Assembly: GCA_003161045.1 (NCBI GenBank)
Contig: PMPH01000139.1
Span: 1,114 to 51,686 of the forward strand
Length of the DNA stretch: 50,573 bases
DNA from: Acidobacteriaceae bacterium
GTDB lineage: Bacteria; Acidobacteriota; Terriglobia; Terriglobales; Acidobacteriaceae
Direction: 5' to 3'
The position numbers were made by a program, and so were the translations under genes. Below are positions 23,719-32,588 of the stretch, in pieces (the first letter of the stretch is position 1; every line of letters starts with the position of its first letter). The notes beneath the pieces were generated by a model. That model was not told the DNA's origin. It did no database searches and worked only from the letters and a program-made list of their open reading frames with translations.

Positions 23719-24387
23719 ATGCGTTTTAAGGGCCTCTGGGGCGTCGCGGACGGCTGGAAGGCTCGGATGTACCTGGAAACGGAATCGGGGGCGTGTAGGG
23801 GCTTTATTCTTCCACGTCGGCCCGTTCAGGACTTGAGGCGAGAGGGCAGAGTGACGACATTGGACTTGAGCGGGGTTTCGGTGCCGAAAGTGGGAGTCGA
23901 GGCGGGGTTCCGGTTTGGCTGGCTCCGGCATATAGGCATCGTGATGGGCGGGGCCAGCGGGGCGGCTATCGTTCTGGGGGCCTACAACATCATGACCAGC
24001 CAGCCGGACCGGGCTTTCGCGCTGCTGCAAGGCTGGGGGCCGGCCTTTCTGATCGCCATCGTGGCCCTGTTTGTGGTCGGCAAGTTCCTGGAAGGCATGA
24101 CCGCGACCGTCCGGGAGAGTTTCAGCCTGGTGGCCAGCGGGGTGCATTCGAGCGCCGAGGCGAGCGGGCGGACGGCGGATGCGCTGACCCGGCTGGCCGA
24201 TCACGGCAGCCGCCAGGCCGAGCAGGTGGAGCGGCTGGCCATCTACGCGGCGCAGGAATTTCCGGGCATGTATGAGCGGTTTGATCGGCAGGATGAGACT
24301 TTGCAGGATTTGACGAGGTCAGTAAACGCTATCCGGATGAGTCTGGGCAGCGCCGATGGAGGAAGACGCGATGGAAGCGGATCGTAG
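23719..24387 (+). CDS. two-helix membrane protein of the lysis/packaging border
   Basis: 222 residues from ATG 23719, or 178 from GTG 23851 (VTTLDLSGVS), which has a better-placed GAGAGGG. Two transmembrane helices are clear (IGIVMGGASGAAIVLGAYNI and GPAFLIAIVALFVVGKFLEG), then a soluble helical tail (SGRTADALTRLADHGSRQAE). The plan recalls phage membrane proteins between the lysis and terminase genes of Mu-like phages. It could be a holin or antiholin. It overlaps the next gene by 17 bases. Confidence 0.55.
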   Translation: MRFKGLWGVADGWKARMYLETESGACRGFILPRRPVQDLRREGRVTTLDLSGVSVPKVGVEAGFRFGWLRHIGIVMGGASGAAIVLGAYNIMTSQPDRAFALLQGWGPAFLIAIVALFVVGKFLEGMTATVRESFSLVASGVHSSAEASGRTADALTRLADHGSRQAEQVERLAIYAAQEFPGMYERFDRQDETLQDLTRSVNAIRMSLGSADGGRRDGSGS

Positions 24388-24691
24388 GCTGATTCAGGCG
24401 AGGCGGCGCAGAGGCATCATCCTGAAGCTGGTGAGGGAGGGGCACGAAAACCAGCTTTCGCGGATGGATGACTTCGAGGTGTGGGCCGTGCTGCAGAAGA
24501 TGGGGCAGACGCTGGGCCGCGACCAGGTGCTCACCCTGCTCCAGGATCTCGCGGTGCTCGATTACCTCGATTTCAAGCGGGCCACCAACGAATTCACCGG
24601 CCGCGTGGAGCTGAGCCAGCTCGCGCTCACGGCCACCGGGCTGCGCTTTGTCACCGCGGGCCGCTCCAACGACGACGTGCTTTTCAACTAG
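24371..24691 (+). CDS. winged-helix phage protein (VpaChn25_0724-like)
   Basis: 106 residues from ATG 24371, which follows GGAGGA at a good distance. ADRRLIQARRRRGIILKLVR is followed by a helix-turn-helix/wing pattern (VWAVLQKMGQTLGRDQVLTL, then DLAVLDYLDF and LTATGLRFVTAG). Mu-like phages carry a small ArsR-like winged-helix protein just before the small terminase (in the gp26 region). Position and fold agree. It may regulate late genes or take part in packaging. Confidence 0.7.
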   Translation: MEADRRLIQARRRRGIILKLVREGHENQLSRMDDFEVWAVLQKMGQTLGRDQVLTLLQDLAVLDYLDFKRATNEFTGRVELSQLALTATGLRFVTAGRSNDDVLFN

Positions 24692-24703
24692 GCCCGAGAG
24701 ACG

Positions 24704-25420
24704 ATGACCAAACCCAGACCCAAAACCGGAGAAGCGCGGAAGTCCAAGCAGCCGCTCAAGATCGACCGCCTGCCGCAGTCTGCGCAGGATGCGATCAAGC
24801 AGCTCTATGACCGGGGACGGACCTGGGTGGAGATTTCGGAGCAATCGGCCAGGCCTTACAGCGCCGAATGGGAAAAAGACGGAGGGGGCTTCATCGACTG
24901 GGAGCTGGTGGATACCGGCAGCCTGGATCTCTTCCCGGATCTGCGCCTGGCCAAATCCACACTGCAGCGCTGGTTTGACCTGCGCGTGGCCCAGGTGCGA
25001 GCTCAAGTGCTGGCGGAAAGCGCCAAGGCTCGCGAATGGGCCGGGGCTTTCGCCGGGAATGATCTGCCCGAGTCCAACGCGGCCGTGATGAACGCCATGC
25101 GCGACCAGGTCTTCACGCTGATGCAGAAGGTAGGGCCGGGCGACCAGGCGAAGTTCCTGGAGGGCCTGAACCTGCTTTCGCTCACCATGTCGCGTTTGCA
25201 GAGAGTGGAGCTGCAAGCCAAGCGCGTGGAAGTGGATGCGCGCAAGCTGCGCGTGCTGGAAGAGCGCGAGACTCTCCAACGCCAGAAGCTGGAAGCCGAA
25301 ACCGAGGGCGCGGCCAAGAAGCTGCAAAAGGGCGAACTGACCGTCGCCGACATCAACCGCCTGCGTGAGAGGGTCTTCGGGCTGCCGCCGGTCGAGAATC
25401 CGGCGGCTCCTCATGCCTGA
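24704..25420 (+). CDS. terminase small subunit, Mu gp27-like (DUF3486)
   Basis: 238 residues. LPQSAQDAIKQLYDRGRTWV, then SARPYSAEWEKDGGGFIDWE and KSTLQRWFDLRV form the DNA-recognition part; the rest is a long charged helical region (VDARKLRVLEERETLQRQKL), typical for DUF3486. It directs the large subunit to the phage end for headful packaging into host DNA. The stop overlaps the large-subunit start by 8 bases. Its first domain is repeated in the early gene at 9524-10069. Confidence 0.8.
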   Translation: MTKPRPKTGEARKSKQPLKIDRLPQSAQDAIKQLYDRGRTWVEISEQSARPYSAEWEKDGGGFIDWELVDTGSLDLFPDLRLAKSTLQRWFDLRVAQVRAQVLAESAKAREWAGAFAGNDLPESNAAVMNAMRDQVFTLMQKVGPGDQAKFLEGLNLLSLTMSRLQRVELQAKRVEVDARKLRVLEERETLQRQKLEAETEGAAKKLQKGELTVADINRLRERVFGLPPVENPAAPHA

Positions 25421-26828
25421 AATCAAACTTCCTCCCGTCATTCAGCTTCGCCCTTACCAGCAGCGCTGGGTGGACGATCACACCCGCTTCAAGTGCGCCG
25501 TGAAATCGGCCCGCATCGGCTTCAGCTACGCCACCGGCCTGGAGGCGATCTTCGATTGCCTGGAACACGCCAACGCCACCTGGACGGTGCTCAGCGCCTC
25601 GAAGGCGCAGTCTACCGAGTTCATTGAGACCTGCCAGAAGAACCTGGAGCTGATGGGTGGCACGGCCCGGATGTACGCCGACGAAGACTTCATCGACGTT
25701 TTCGGGCGCATCGAGGGTATTCAGCAGCGCATCACCTTCCCCAATGGCAGCCGCATCATCGCTCTGCCCGCCAACCCGCGCACGGCGCGCGGCTACCCCG
25801 GCAACGCCATTCTTGACGAGTTCGCGCATCACGAAGACAGCTACGCGATCTTCGCGGCCGTCTTCCGCCAGGTGGCGCTGGGGCACAAACTGCGCGTGCT
25901 CTCGACGCCCAACGGCGAACAGGGCAAGTTCCACGACATCGCCCGCCAGCTCGGGCTCGACCTGGGCGTGGCGCCATCGCAATTGCCGGTGAAGGTGGAC
26001 GGCTGGAGCGGCCATTGGGTGGATGTGCACCTGGCCGTGGCCGAGGGCTGTCCGATCAACATCGAGGAGATGCGCCGCGGCCTGAACGACGACGACACCT
26101 GGAATCAGGAGTTCTGCTGTATCTTCCTCAAGTCCACCGGGGCCTGGCTGACGCTGGACCTGATCTCGGCCTGCGAAGATGCTGGGGCGACGATCGATCT
26201 TCCTCCCGACTTCCACCCGCGCGGATCACTCTACAGCGGCATCGATGTGGGCCGGGATCACGACGCCACCTGCCTCTGGCTCGACGAGAAGATTGGCGAC
26301 GTGGCCTGGACCCGCGCGGTCATCAAGCTGCACGCCATGAGCTTCCCCGAACAGTGCAAAAGGCTGAATCCGATTGTGCGCATGACTTCGCGGAGTGCCA
26401 TCGACAAGACGGGCATGGGCGTGGGCCTCTTCGACTTGCTGAATCTGGAGAACGAGGGCCGGTTGATGGGCGTCAGCTTCGGCGGTTCGAACGATGATGG
26501 CGTGAAGATGAAGACCGACCTGGCCATCCGCATCAAGAAGCGCCTGGAGCAGCAGCGCAGCCGCCTTCCCTACGATCTGCAGATTCGCGCCGAACTCCAG
26601 GCCATCAAGCGCCAGGCGACGCCCAGCGGCGTCACCTTCGACGCGCCGCGCATCGAGGTGGACACGGCCGTGGCTGGCGGCGTGAAGAAGAAGCTCTTTG
26701 CCCATGCTGATGCTTTCTGGGCCAAGGCGCTGGCGGACCTGGCTGGAGACGGCGGCGCATGCCTGCTCTCCGGGGTTCAGACTCCGGACACGCCCACGTC
26801 TTATTCGCAAATGAAGGGGTACCTCTGA
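25413..26828 (+). CDS. terminase large subunit, Mu gp28-like
   Basis: 471 residues, the ATP-driven packaging motor and nuclease. The N-terminal ATPase has a Q-motif-like RPYQQRWV, a variant Walker A in VKSARIGFSYATG (about 30-42) and Walker B NAILDEFAHHED (Asp/Glu about 135-136), then a coupling motif LSTPNGEQGKF. The C-terminal nuclease begins YSGIDVGRDHDATCLW (Asp about 278), with a second acidic site at AIDKTGMG. The length is near that of Mu gp28. ATG 25413 is chosen for its context inside the end of the small-subunit gene. Confidence 0.9.
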   Translation: MPEIKLPPVIQLRPYQQRWVDDHTRFKCAVKSARIGFSYATGLEAIFDCLEHANATWTVLSASKAQSTEFIETCQKNLELMGGTARMYADEDFIDVFGRIEGIQQRITFPNGSRIIALPANPRTARGYPGNAILDEFAHHEDSYAIFAAVFRQVALGHKLRVLSTPNGEQGKFHDIARQLGLDLGVAPSQLPVKVDGWSGHWVDVHLAVAEGCPINIEEMRRGLNDDDTWNQEFCCIFLKSTGAWLTLDLISACEDAGATIDLPPDFHPRGSLYSGIDVGRDHDATCLWLDEKIGDVAWTRAVIKLHAMSFPEQCKRLNPIVRMTSRSAIDKTGMGVGLFDLLNLENEGRLMGVSFGGSNDDGVKMKTDLAIRIKKRLEQQRSRLPYDLQIRAELQAIKRQATPSGVTFDAPRIEVDTAVAGGVKKKLFAHADAFWAKALADLAGDGGACLLSGVQTPDTPTSYSQMKGYL

Positions 26829-28288
26829 TGGCCGACGAAAAGATTCCCGCCGTTCCGCCGCTGCCGCCCAAGGGCGAGATGATTCCGGCGTCCAGCTCCT
26901 ACCTCGCGCAGATCTCGCTCTACCGCAACACTCTGGCCTTTGGCGGCACGCGCAATCCCACGGCGATCTGGGCGGCGATGATGTACAACCAGCCGGAGAC
27001 GATGGCCTACTACCGCGAGCTGGAGGACAAGGACGAGGATGTGGCCAATTGCCTGGACACGCTCAAGCTCTCGGTGCTGGAGCGCGACCGCAGCGTTTAC
27101 CCCGCGCCGCGCGATGAATCGCCTCTGGCCCAGGAAGTGAAGGAGTTCGTCGAGGGGGAGCTGGGCAAGCTGGACTTCCACGCGGTGCTGGATTGCGTGC
27201 TCGACGCGCCCGGCTACGGCTTCAGCGTGCAGGAGATGATCTTCGATACCTCGATGGGGCAGGCATCGCTCGTGGACATCAGCGATTGCCCCCAGGAGCT
27301 TTTCCTCTTTGGCGACCGCTTCTATCCGCAAGTCGGGCCGCTGCAACTGCTCGACAATCCCTGGGCCTCGACAGGCCAGCTTGTTCCCGAGCAGAAGTTC
27401 TTGATCTTCAGCTATCGCAAGCGCAGCCGCAACCGGATGGGACGGCCGCTGCTCAAGGCTGTCTTCTGGCCGAGCTGGTTCAAGCGCAACATCCAGCGCC
27501 TTTGGATGCAGTACGCCGAGAAGGGGCCAGGCACGGCCGTAGTGCACTACAACGACCCGGACAATGCCTCCGAGCGCCAGCAGGCGGTGAACATCGCCCA
27601 GGCCATCATCGACAACGTGGCCGTCGCGGTGCCCAAAGGCTTCGAGTACGACCAGGAGCTTCTCAAGATCGCGCGCAGTCAGAATCCGGAGGTCTACGAG
27701 CACTTCTACCAGGCGATGCAGTACTCCATCGCCAGGAGAACCATGGGCGAGACGCTGACAAGCTTCGGGAATGAAGGCGGCGGCGGATCAAGAGCCCAGG
27801 GCCAGACCCACGCCGATACGCTGGACAAACGCTCCGTCGAGCTCTGCCGCAGCTTGCAGTCCGTCATCAACCAGCAGCTCGTGAAGCCCCTTGTGCTCTG
27901 GAACTACGGGCCTCAGGCGCCGATGCCGTTCTGGGGATTTGACCTGGAAGAGGCTGAGGATCTCCAACTCGCGCTGACGATTGACTCCGGCTTGCAGCGC
28001 ATGGGCAAGAAATTCACGGTTGGCTACGTTTCAGATCGCTATGACCGGCCGTTGACTCCGGGCGAGACGGAAGATCAGGAGATGGTGCCCAACGCGACCG
28101 CGCCTTCCGTCGCCCTTACGGATCGCTCCACCACGACCTTCTCCGAACCACAGGTCGAGACCGCCATGCGCGCGGAGATGGCGCAGTACGACAAGCTCTT
28201 TGGGCAGTTGCAAACGGAGGCGGAAGGCCTCTTCAAAGAGCGTGTGCGGGAGATCGCGGCGGTAACCAGGCCGGACGGTGGCCAGTAG
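26828..28288 (+). CDS. portal protein, Mu gp29-like (DUF935)
   Basis: 486 residues. The DUF935 pattern is clear: MMYNQPETMAYYRELEDKDE, then CLDTLKLSVLERD, PAPRDESPLAQEVKEFVE, FLIFSYRKRSRNRMGRPLLK and AQTHADTLDKRS-like segment GQTHADTLDKRSVELCRSLQ. The portal forms the ring at the capsid vertex through which DNA enters. The start overlaps the terminase stop (TGATG). The last 11 bases overlap the next gene. Confidence 0.9.
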   Translation: MADEKIPAVPPLPPKGEMIPASSSYLAQISLYRNTLAFGGTRNPTAIWAAMMYNQPETMAYYRELEDKDEDVANCLDTLKLSVLERDRSVYPAPRDESPLAQEVKEFVEGELGKLDFHAVLDCVLDAPGYGFSVQEMIFDTSMGQASLVDISDCPQELFLFGDRFYPQVGPLQLLDNPWASTGQLVPEQKFLIFSYRKRSRNRMGRPLLKAVFWPSWFKRNIQRLWMQYAEKGPGTAVVHYNDPDNASERQQAVNIAQAIIDNVAVAVPKGFEYDQELLKIARSQNPEVYEHFYQAMQYSIARRTMGETLTSFGNEGGGGSRAQGQTHADTLDKRSVELCRSLQSVINQQLVKPLVLWNYGPQAPMPFWGFDLEEAEDLQLALTIDSGLQRMGKKFTVGYVSDRYDRPLTPGETEDQEMVPNATAPSVALTDRSTTTFSEPQVETAMRAEMAQYDKLFGQLQTEAEGLFKERVREIAAVTRPDGGQ

Positions 28289-29120
28289 AGTGGCTGTCCG
28301 CTTCCATTCGACGCCGCGCGATCACGCGGTGCAGACGCGCCTGGGCGATCTGCTGGCGAATCATCTGGCCGCAGCCAACCTGATGGGACGGCTGCACATC
28401 GTCGGAGTGGGCCTGAAAAAGGCGCGGCGCCCGGTGCGCCTGGCCACCAGCTCGCGGCTGGTGCGCTTCGCGGAGGACGACGCCCAGGGCGATACCTTCA
28501 ACGCGGGATTCAGCTTCGATGTGCCGGCCGAAGGCGCTATCAGCTATTTGCGCAATCTGACGCCGGTGACGCGGGATGTCTTCGACGGGCTCACCCGGCA
28601 GTACCGGCAAGATGCTTTCACGGTGGCGGGTGTCAGCGACCAGCGGTTGATCGCGAAGATCCGCGACGTGCTCTCCGACACGCTGGCCAAGGGTGGCACC
28701 CCGGCCGATTTCCGAAGCTCCGTAGATGAATTGACCTCTGAAGCCGGGGTGCAGCAGCTGGCGGCCTTCGAGCTGGATACCGTTTTCCAGACCAACGTGG
28801 GGAAAGCCTATTCGGCTGGGCGCCTGGAGCAGATGCGCGAGCCCGGCCTGATGGATGCCCTGCCCTTCTGGCAGTACTGGACGGCTGGCGACCTGCGCGT
28901 CCGGCCGGCGCACGCGGCGCTGGATGGCTTCTGCGCGCGAGCTATCGATCCGGTGTGGATGAAGATTTATCCCCCCAGCGGTTACAATTGCCGGTGTGCC
29001 GTGATTCCGGTATTGCCTGAGGACGCGCCACCAGGAAGCGATGAAGGCGGACTGGAACGGCTGCCGCTTCTGGCCCGTCTTGGAGTGCCTCAGCCCGGCT
29101 TCCACACACTTACATCTTAG
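28278..29120 (+). CDS. MuF-like head morphogenesis protein
   Basis: 280 residues. The MuF/SPP1 gp7 domain is shown by YFRQDAFTVAGV-like GLTRQYRQDAFTVAGVSD, LAAFELDTVFQTNVGKAYSA, a central YWTAGDLRVRPAHAALDG and the closing PPSGYNCRCAVIPV with its CRC. It is a minor head protein needed for assembly or for DNA ejection. GTG 28278 or GTG 28290 could be the start; neither has a strong ribosome site. The gene lies straight after the portal, as in Mu. Confidence 0.88.
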   Translation: MASRVAVRFHSTPRDHAVQTRLGDLLANHLAAANLMGRLHIVGVGLKKARRPVRLATSSRLVRFAEDDAQGDTFNAGFSFDVPAEGAISYLRNLTPVTRDVFDGLTRQYRQDAFTVAGVSDQRLIAKIRDVLSDTLAKGGTPADFRSSVDELTSEAGVQQLAAFELDTVFQTNVGKAYSAGRLEQMREPGLMDALPFWQYWTAGDLRVRPAHAALDGFCARAIDPVWMKIYPPSGYNCRCAVIPVLPEDAPPGSDEGGLERLPLLARLGVPQPGFHTLTS

Positions 29121-29191
29121 TAAGTATCGCAGTTATCGCGGCTGTTTCTTCTCTCTCTCCGAGTGGCTTAGTCTCCTTGTAAGTTGGGTGC

Positions 29192-30523
29192 ATGGCCAAT
29201 GCACTCACGAAGACAGTAGACGGCAAGCCGCTGACGGCGGATCAATTTGCCTACGTGGGAGACCCCAAGAATATCGAGTCCTGGCATCTGCCGCTGGACA
29301 CGCACCAGCACGTCAATTCCGCGCTGGACATGTTCGCCCACACCGATCTGCCATCGAGCGCCAAAGGGCCGACAGCGCGCAAGATCGCGGCCAAGGCCAA
29401 AGAAGAGAATCTCGACACTACGGATTTTGTGAAGAATCACCTCCCTCAGACCTTCGCCGAGGCCGCTTCGCCGTGGATTGAAGTCTTCCGCGCGGGCGAT
29501 TACCGCGACAAGGGCAAGGGGCTGATTACCCGCGCCGATCTCGATCGCGTGGTGCGCAACTACGATCCCACTTATCACGAGGCCCCAGTCACCATCGGCC
29601 ATCCCAGCAACGACAAACCGGCCTTCGGCTGGATCGAGCGCCTGGCGGTGGACGGCGATACGCTGCTGGCCAAAGAAAAACAAGTTGACCCGCAATTCCA
29701 TGAGGCGCGCAAGGCGGGGCGCTACAAGAAGCGGTCGGCCGCGTTCTACCAGGACGCATCCGGCCAGATCACCAGTCTGCGCCACGTCGCCTATCTGGGC
29801 GCGGCGCCGCCCGAGGTGAAGGGTTTGCAGGACGTCGCATTCGACGATCACGGGCTGGAGTTCATTGAGGTGGACTTCGGGGAGGATGAACCAGTGGCAG
29901 GAGAAACGAAAACCGTAGCCGAGCAGATCAAAGCCTTCTTTGCGGAGGCTTTCGGCTCGAACGTTCAGCCGAAGACCTTCAGCGAGGACGATCTGAAGAG
30001 TATCACCGGAGAAGCCCTGGCCAACGCGGCAAAGGCCTTCGACGCGAAGGTTATCGCTTTGCAATCGGAGCTGGCCACGCAGACCGCGAAGTTTACCGAA
30101 CGCGAGAAGCTCATCGCCGGCGGCGAAGTGAAGCAGCGCGCTGTGGAAGCGGCCGCCCGGCTCAAGACGGCGGGCAAGTGGCTCCCGGCCTTCGACAAGA
30201 TGGGCCTCGGCCTGGTCTTCGACGAGCTGGCCAAGTCCACCGCGACCGTGGAGTTTGGCGAGGGCGACGCGAAAAAGAGCGTCACGCCGCTGGAAACCCT
30301 GGTGCTCTTCCTGGAAGGCTTGCCGAAGATCGTCCCGTCGGGGCGCGTCTTTGAAGCCGCGGCTCATGCTCGCGGCGGCAACAGCAGCGGCGATCCGCTG
30401 ACCGATGCGGCCCGCGTTCGGCAGAAGGAAAAGAAGATCACCTTCAGCGAGGCGCTGGACGAAGTCGCGGCGGAGCAGCCGGAGCTGGCCGTTGCCGGCA
30501 GAACCACCGCTGGCTCGATCTAA
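29192..30523 (+). CDS. head maturation protease / scaffold, Mu gpI-Z-like
   Basis: 443 residues. The N-terminal part (LTKTVDGKPLTADQFAYVGD, about 4-24) is a DUF6582-type segment. The protease-like middle follows (VEVFRAGDY-type WIEVFRAGDYRDKGKGLITR, then APVTIGHPSNDKPAFGWIER, KKRSAAFY and LRHVAYLGAAPPEVKG), as in Mu gpI. The C-terminal half is helical, Ala/Lys/Glu-rich scaffold. An in-frame GTG at 29894 behind GGGGAGGA could give the scaffold alone. It digests and shapes the procapsid before DNA entry. The 71-bp gap before it shows no structure. Confidence 0.85.
   Translation: MANALTKTVDGKPLTADQFAYVGDPKNIESWHLPLDTHQHVNSALDMFAHTDLPSSAKGPTARKIAAKAKEENLDTTDFVKNHLPQTFAEAASPWIEVFRAGDYRDKGKGLITRADLDRVVRNYDPTYHEAPVTIGHPSNDKPAFGWIERLAVDGDTLLAKEKQVDPQFHEARKAGRYKKRSAAFYQDASGQITSLRHVAYLGAAPPEVKGLQDVAFDDHGLEFIEVDFGEDEPVAGETKTVAEQIKAFFAEAFGSNVQPKTFSEDDLKSITGEALANAAKAFDAKVIALQSELATQTAKFTEREKLIAGGEVKQRAVEAAARLKTAGKWLPAFDKMGLGLVFDELAKSTATVEFGEGDAKKSVTPLETLVLFLEGLPKIVPSGRVFEAAAHARGGNSSGDPLTDAARVRQKEKKITFSEALDEVAAEQPELAVAGRTTAGSI
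29879..29896 (+). promoter_or_regulatory. internal ribosome site and GTG start for a separate scaffold protein
   Basis: GGGGAGGA (29879-29886) lies 7 bases before an in-frame GTG (29894-29896) within the protease gene. Translation from it would give a 209-residue protein equal to the helical C-terminal part. In Mu, the scaffold gpZ is made from an internal start in gene I, so this site has a direct precedent. Confidence 0.55.
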
Positions 30524-30555
30524 GCGTAATCGCGTTACTGCATTTTAACGAGTGG

Positions 30556-30591
30556 GCGCGCCGGACCAGCGAAGTACCGCGGCCGGTGCGC
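30556..30591 (+). other. hairpin before the decoration-protein gene
   Basis: GCGCGCCGG (30556-30564) can pair with CCGGTGCGC (30583-30591) with one G-T wobble. It lies in the 105-bp gap after the protease gene. No T tract follows. It may protect the downstream structural mRNA or mark a processing point. Confidence 0.4.
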
Positions 30592-30628
30592 ACCAAACCT
30601 CAGACTTTGACAGCCCCGAGGAGGGCAC

Positions 30629-31372
30629 ATGGCGAACATCAACACTGAAAGCAAGGGTCCGAAGGGCGTAAACATCGAGGAAAGCCTCATCCCCTCCGGC
30701 TCTTCGGGCTACGCGCGCGGCCTGGCCGTGACCTATGGGACCGATCCCTATCACGCTTTGCTGAATACCACGCCGGCCAGCGCCTGCGTGGGCCTCATCG
30801 CGGAAGACGCGGTCGCCACTACCGAGGCTATCAGCGTAATCGAATTCGGCCAGACGGTGGCTCAGGTAGGCGGAGCGGTCACAGCTTTGCAGCCCTTGAC
30901 CAACAACGCCGCCGGGCAGCTTGTGCCCGCTACCGCCGGTCAGCCGGTCATAGCCGTCGCCCTCGAAGGGACTTCGACGGCCGGGGATTACATCTGCGTC
31001 TTCGTCGTCGGGCTGGGCGCTTTCGCGCTTCCCGCCAGCGATGCCGTCACGCATCTCACCGGCGCCGGAGCAATCCCCGTTGTGGGTGGCACCTATGGCA
31101 TCGGCAGCGCTGCAGCGCTGGCCATGACCCTGCTTCCGCCCGCCGCGGCGAACGCGCAGGACGGCACCCGGCTCTTCATCGTCGCCGAGACGGCCCACGC
31201 GCATACCATCTCGGTGAAAACCGCTGGCGGCGTCAAGGTGGCAAATTCCATCAATGGAGCCGGTGACACCGTGACCTTTGCGGCGATCGGCGACTGCGTG
31301 GAACTGGAGGCGGTAGGCGGCATCTGGGTGGTGCGCAGCCTGGTGGGCGGCGCGGCGGTCAGCGAGGTTTAA
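30629..31372 (+). CDS. capsid decoration/cement protein (DUF2190-like)
   Basis: 247 residues behind GAGGAGGGC. The first ~110 residues (SGSSGYARGLAVTYGTDPYH, ACVGLIAEDAV, QPLTNNAAGQLVPATAGQPV) have the beta-rich, Ala/Gly-rich look of DUF2190 cement proteins that precede the capsid gene in many phages. The last part (AETAHAHTISVKTAGGVKVA) is a further small beta domain. It would bind the capsid outside and strengthen it. A strong hairpin follows the stop. Confidence 0.65.
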   Translation: MANINTESKGPKGVNIEESLIPSGSSGYARGLAVTYGTDPYHALLNTTPASACVGLIAEDAVATTEAISVIEFGQTVAQVGGAVTALQPLTNNAAGQLVPATAGQPVIAVALEGTSTAGDYICVFVVGLGAFALPASDAVTHLTGAGAIPVVGGTYGIGSAAALAMTLLPPAAANAQDGTRLFIVAETAHAHTISVKTAGGVKVANSINGAGDTVTFAAIGDCVELEAVGGIWVVRSLVGGAAVSEV

Positions 31373-31380
31373 CCTTTCCC

Positions 31381-31413
31381 GCCGGGCGCTCGGCTGATGG
31401 TCGAGCGCCCGGC
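31381..31413 (+). other. strong hairpin between decoration and capsid genes
   Basis: GCCGGGCGCTCG (31381-31392) pairs perfectly with CGAGCGCCCGGC (31402-31413) around a 9-base loop. No T tract follows, so it is more likely an mRNA-stabilising or processing element than a terminator. It sits in the 88-bp gap before the major capsid gene. Confidence 0.6.
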
Positions 31414-31460
31414 GGCGCAATTCAAGCACGAACTGCCGCAAGCGCGGCTGGAGGAAGTAA

Positions 31461-32516
31461 ATGGGCGGTTACGTTGGAACCATGCCGGCCGGGGCTCTGA
31501 ATGTGGCGTTGGCGAACTTCGCCAAGGAGTTCCGCAACAATGCGTTGGTGGGCGACATCTTTGCTCCGCGCGTGCCCGTGGTCAGGCAGGCATTTCAGTA
31601 TGTCGTCTGGAATCGCGACGATTTCAAACTGCCGGGCAGCACGTTGCGCGCCCCCGGCGGCAGGCCGCAGTCTGTGCGCCGCAGCTATTCGACGGCGCCG
31701 TACATGGCGACCTCTCACGCGCTGGAAGGCGACGTCCCCTTCGAAAGCGAGAGCTACGGCCTGGGCCTGGGCTTCTCGACGCGCAAGCAGCTCACCAAGC
31801 AGATCATCTCGCAGATCAACCTCGACCGCGAAGTGGCGATCTCCAAGCTGCTGTTGAGCGAGTTGAACTTTCCCAACTTCATCGATCTCAGCGCCGGAAC
31901 CAATAACCAGTGGGACAAGTATCCCGCTGTGCCTGGCGCCGGGACGGACGGCTCTCACCCCATCGTGCAGATCGAGGCGGCCAAGGCCATCCTTCGCCAG
32001 GCGGGCGTGCAGGATGCCGACATGGGCCTGCTCCTGAGCGATCCGGTGGTGGTCGCCTTGCAGAATCATCCGGACATCATCAATCGCTTCAAGTACACCA
32101 GCCCTGGCTCGATCTCTCTCGATCAGCTCTCGCAGGTTTTCCGCGTCAAGTGCATCCAGGGCAGCGCCATCCTGCTCAACCGGCAGAATGCGGCTTCCTG
32201 GGTCTGGGGCAGCAACGCCTTCCTGGGCTACGCGCAGGCCGCGCCCACTCAGGACGATGTTTCCTGCGCCAAGACCTTCGTCTGGACCGGCGGAACGGAC
32301 GGGAACGGCGCCACCATTGCCGCGCCTCCCTCGACCGTGGACGGCTACGGCGTTCTGGAATGGATCGAGCCTCACCTGTCCGAAAAGAAGTACTGGCAGT
32401 CGGTGGATTGGTACTACGATATCCGCGCGACGGCCTCGGAGACGGGCATTCCCCTGCTCAACGCGCTGAGCGTCGCTCCTGTCATGGGCACGATCCCCGG
32501 CGACATCGAGGGCTGA
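31461..32516 (+). CDS. major capsid protein
   Basis: 351 residues behind GAGGAAG. The N-terminus (LANFAKEFRNNALVGDIFAP, then VPVVRQAFQYVVW) and the middle (LGLGFSTRKQLTKQIISQIN, then LDREVAISKLLLSE) match the phage capsid family with a short N-arm and no long scaffold part, used in many Mu-like siphoviruses. The later YYDIRATASETGIPLLNA is the C-terminal strand region. The HK97-type fold is expected. It follows the decoration protein and protease/scaffold, as in related phages, and a hairpin follows it (32535-32562). Confidence 0.85.
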   Translation: MGGYVGTMPAGALNVALANFAKEFRNNALVGDIFAPRVPVVRQAFQYVVWNRDDFKLPGSTLRAPGGRPQSVRRSYSTAPYMATSHALEGDVPFESESYGLGLGFSTRKQLTKQIISQINLDREVAISKLLLSELNFPNFIDLSAGTNNQWDKYPAVPGAGTDGSHPIVQIEAAKAILRQAGVQDADMGLLLSDPVVVALQNHPDIINRFKYTSPGSISLDQLSQVFRVKCIQGSAILLNRQNAASWVWGSNAFLGYAQAAPTQDDVSCAKTFVWTGGTDGNGATIAAPPSTVDGYGVLEWIEPHLSEKKYWQSVDWYYDIRATASETGIPLLNALSVAPVMGTIPGDIEG

Positions 32517-32534
32517 GTAGCACCGTAAACCCCA

Positions 32535-32562
32535 GCGGGTGCGTCCAACCAGGCGCGCCCGC
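32535..32562 (+). other. hairpin after the capsid gene
   Basis: GCGGGTGCG (32535-32543) pairs with CGCGCCCGC (32554-32562), one T-G wobble, loop of 10 bases. No T run follows. It is the second of the hairpins that bracket the decoration and capsid genes. Confidence 0.5.
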
Positions 32563-32588
32563 TCCCAACCTCTATTCGGAGTTGGATC

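Noticed and set aside
26801-27703. 300-residue minus-strand frame in the portal gene
   Set aside because: Antisense to a well supported DUF935 gene, with no recognisable motif.
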